Source: Desulfuromusa sp. (GTDB lineage: Bacteria > Desulfobacterota > Desulfuromonadia > Desulfuromonadales > Geopsychrobacteraceae). From it: a stretch of 64,000 nucleotides of DNA. A program made the translations under genes and the position numbers. Positions 63,788 to 64,000 of this stretch are shown here, one piece after another; positions within the stretch are counted from its first letter, which is position 1; every line of letters begins with the position of its first letter. The notes beneath the pieces are model-generated. The model searched no databases, had not been told where the DNA came from, and saw only the letters and a program-made list of their open reading frames with translations. The stretch spans positions 62,001-126,000 of the forward strand of contig JAKIUD010000001.1 in NCBI GenBank assembly GCA_021647765.1, given 5' to 3'.

Positions 63788-64000
63788 TCAAAAAGAAATC
63801 AAACTAACCACATCGGCCCAAAATAGTCCGATGAAGAAAATACTGATAACAGTTATAAGAACCAGCAGCAGAGTTGATAATCCTTTACGTGCCACAAGCC
63901 CTAGGAAAACCATCGGTATGAGAGTTAACATCCCCAACCAACTCGGTAATTGATGTTGGGTTAACTGGGAAAAAACCATAAATGCACTCAGCCCACCAAG
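63788..64000 (-). CDS. C-terminal end of a PTS membrane subunit (partial)
   Basis: A hydrophobic frame enters from the right edge and ends at 63788, 14 bases before ptsH. At least two membrane segments are seen (WLGMLTLIPMVFLGLVA and LLLVLITVISIFFIGLFW). Its place before ptsH-ptsI suggests a mannose-family EIIC or EIID subunit, as in relatives. The sequence alone does not prove this. Confidence 0.55.
   Translation of the reverse strand, partial: LGGLSAFMVFSQLTQHQLPSWLGMLTLIPMVFLGLVARKGLSTLLLVLITVISIFFIGLFWADVVSLISF

Overview
The window looks like a chromosome segment of a strict or facultative anaerobe of the Desulfuromonadia (the Geobacter/Desulfuromonas/Pelobacter group of the former Deltaproteobacteria). 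This assignment is inferred from gene content: a T-box leader in front of leuA in a Gram-negative gene setting, a full selenocysteine system (selA, selB and a selD that itself contains selenocysteine), LptF/LptG lipopolysaccharide export genes, small four-subunit-PTS-type ptsH/ptsI, and several signalling proteins typical of that group. No rRNA or species marker is present, so the genus stays open.

Layout. From 1 to 14.1 kb lies branched-chain amino acid synthesis on the minus strand: ilvB, ilvN, psd, pssA, then a T-box riboswitch and leuA, leuC, leuD, with ilvD and leuB further on. Between them sit a DsbC-like isomerase, a RelE/ParD-like toxin-antitoxin pair and a frameshifted CARDB-type secreted protein. 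From 14.6 to 23.2 kb is the classic rpsB-tsf-pyrH-frr-(ferredoxin)-uppS-cdsA-dxr-rseP-tsaB block. lptF/lptG, ahcY, a glycosyltransferase and eno follow. From 30 to 34.5 kb is selA-selB-selD, then tRNA-Ala, pabB and pabC.

From 37.35 to 43.7 kb a genomic island sits in a tRNA-Leu gene. It has a tyrosine integrase, an AbiE-type toxin-antitoxin pair with a 32-bp perfect palindrome upstream, a 1914-bp insertion sequence whose DUF4338 (DruA-like) plus ISAs1 transposase is split over two frames at a textbook -1 frameshift signal, and a secreted protein cut short by that insertion sequence. The island ends in a copy of the tRNA 3' end and its terminator.

Beyond it come mnmA, nifS, decayed cysE and Rrf2-regulator pieces, and an ArsC/Spx-like selenoprotein with an in-frame TGA that ordinary gene calling would truncate. 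From 46.9 to 52.2 kb is a five-gene export-like operon (LolA-like protein, two FtsX-type permeases, ATPase, outer-membrane barrel). The right end carries a thioesterase, an SH3-domain envelope protein, an HDOD response regulator, a GGDEF/EAL response regulator, a cyclophilin, the agmatine-to-putrescine genes aguA/aguB, metK, ptsI, ptsH and the end of a PTS membrane subunit.

A dispersed repeat of about 180 bp, with terminal inverted repeats and GGGACAGTCCC hairpins, occurs six times between genes across the window. The strongest candidates for new biology are the frameshift-dependent DruA-ISAs1 transposase, the short ArsC-like selenoprotein, the repeat family, and the LolA/ABC/barrel operon.
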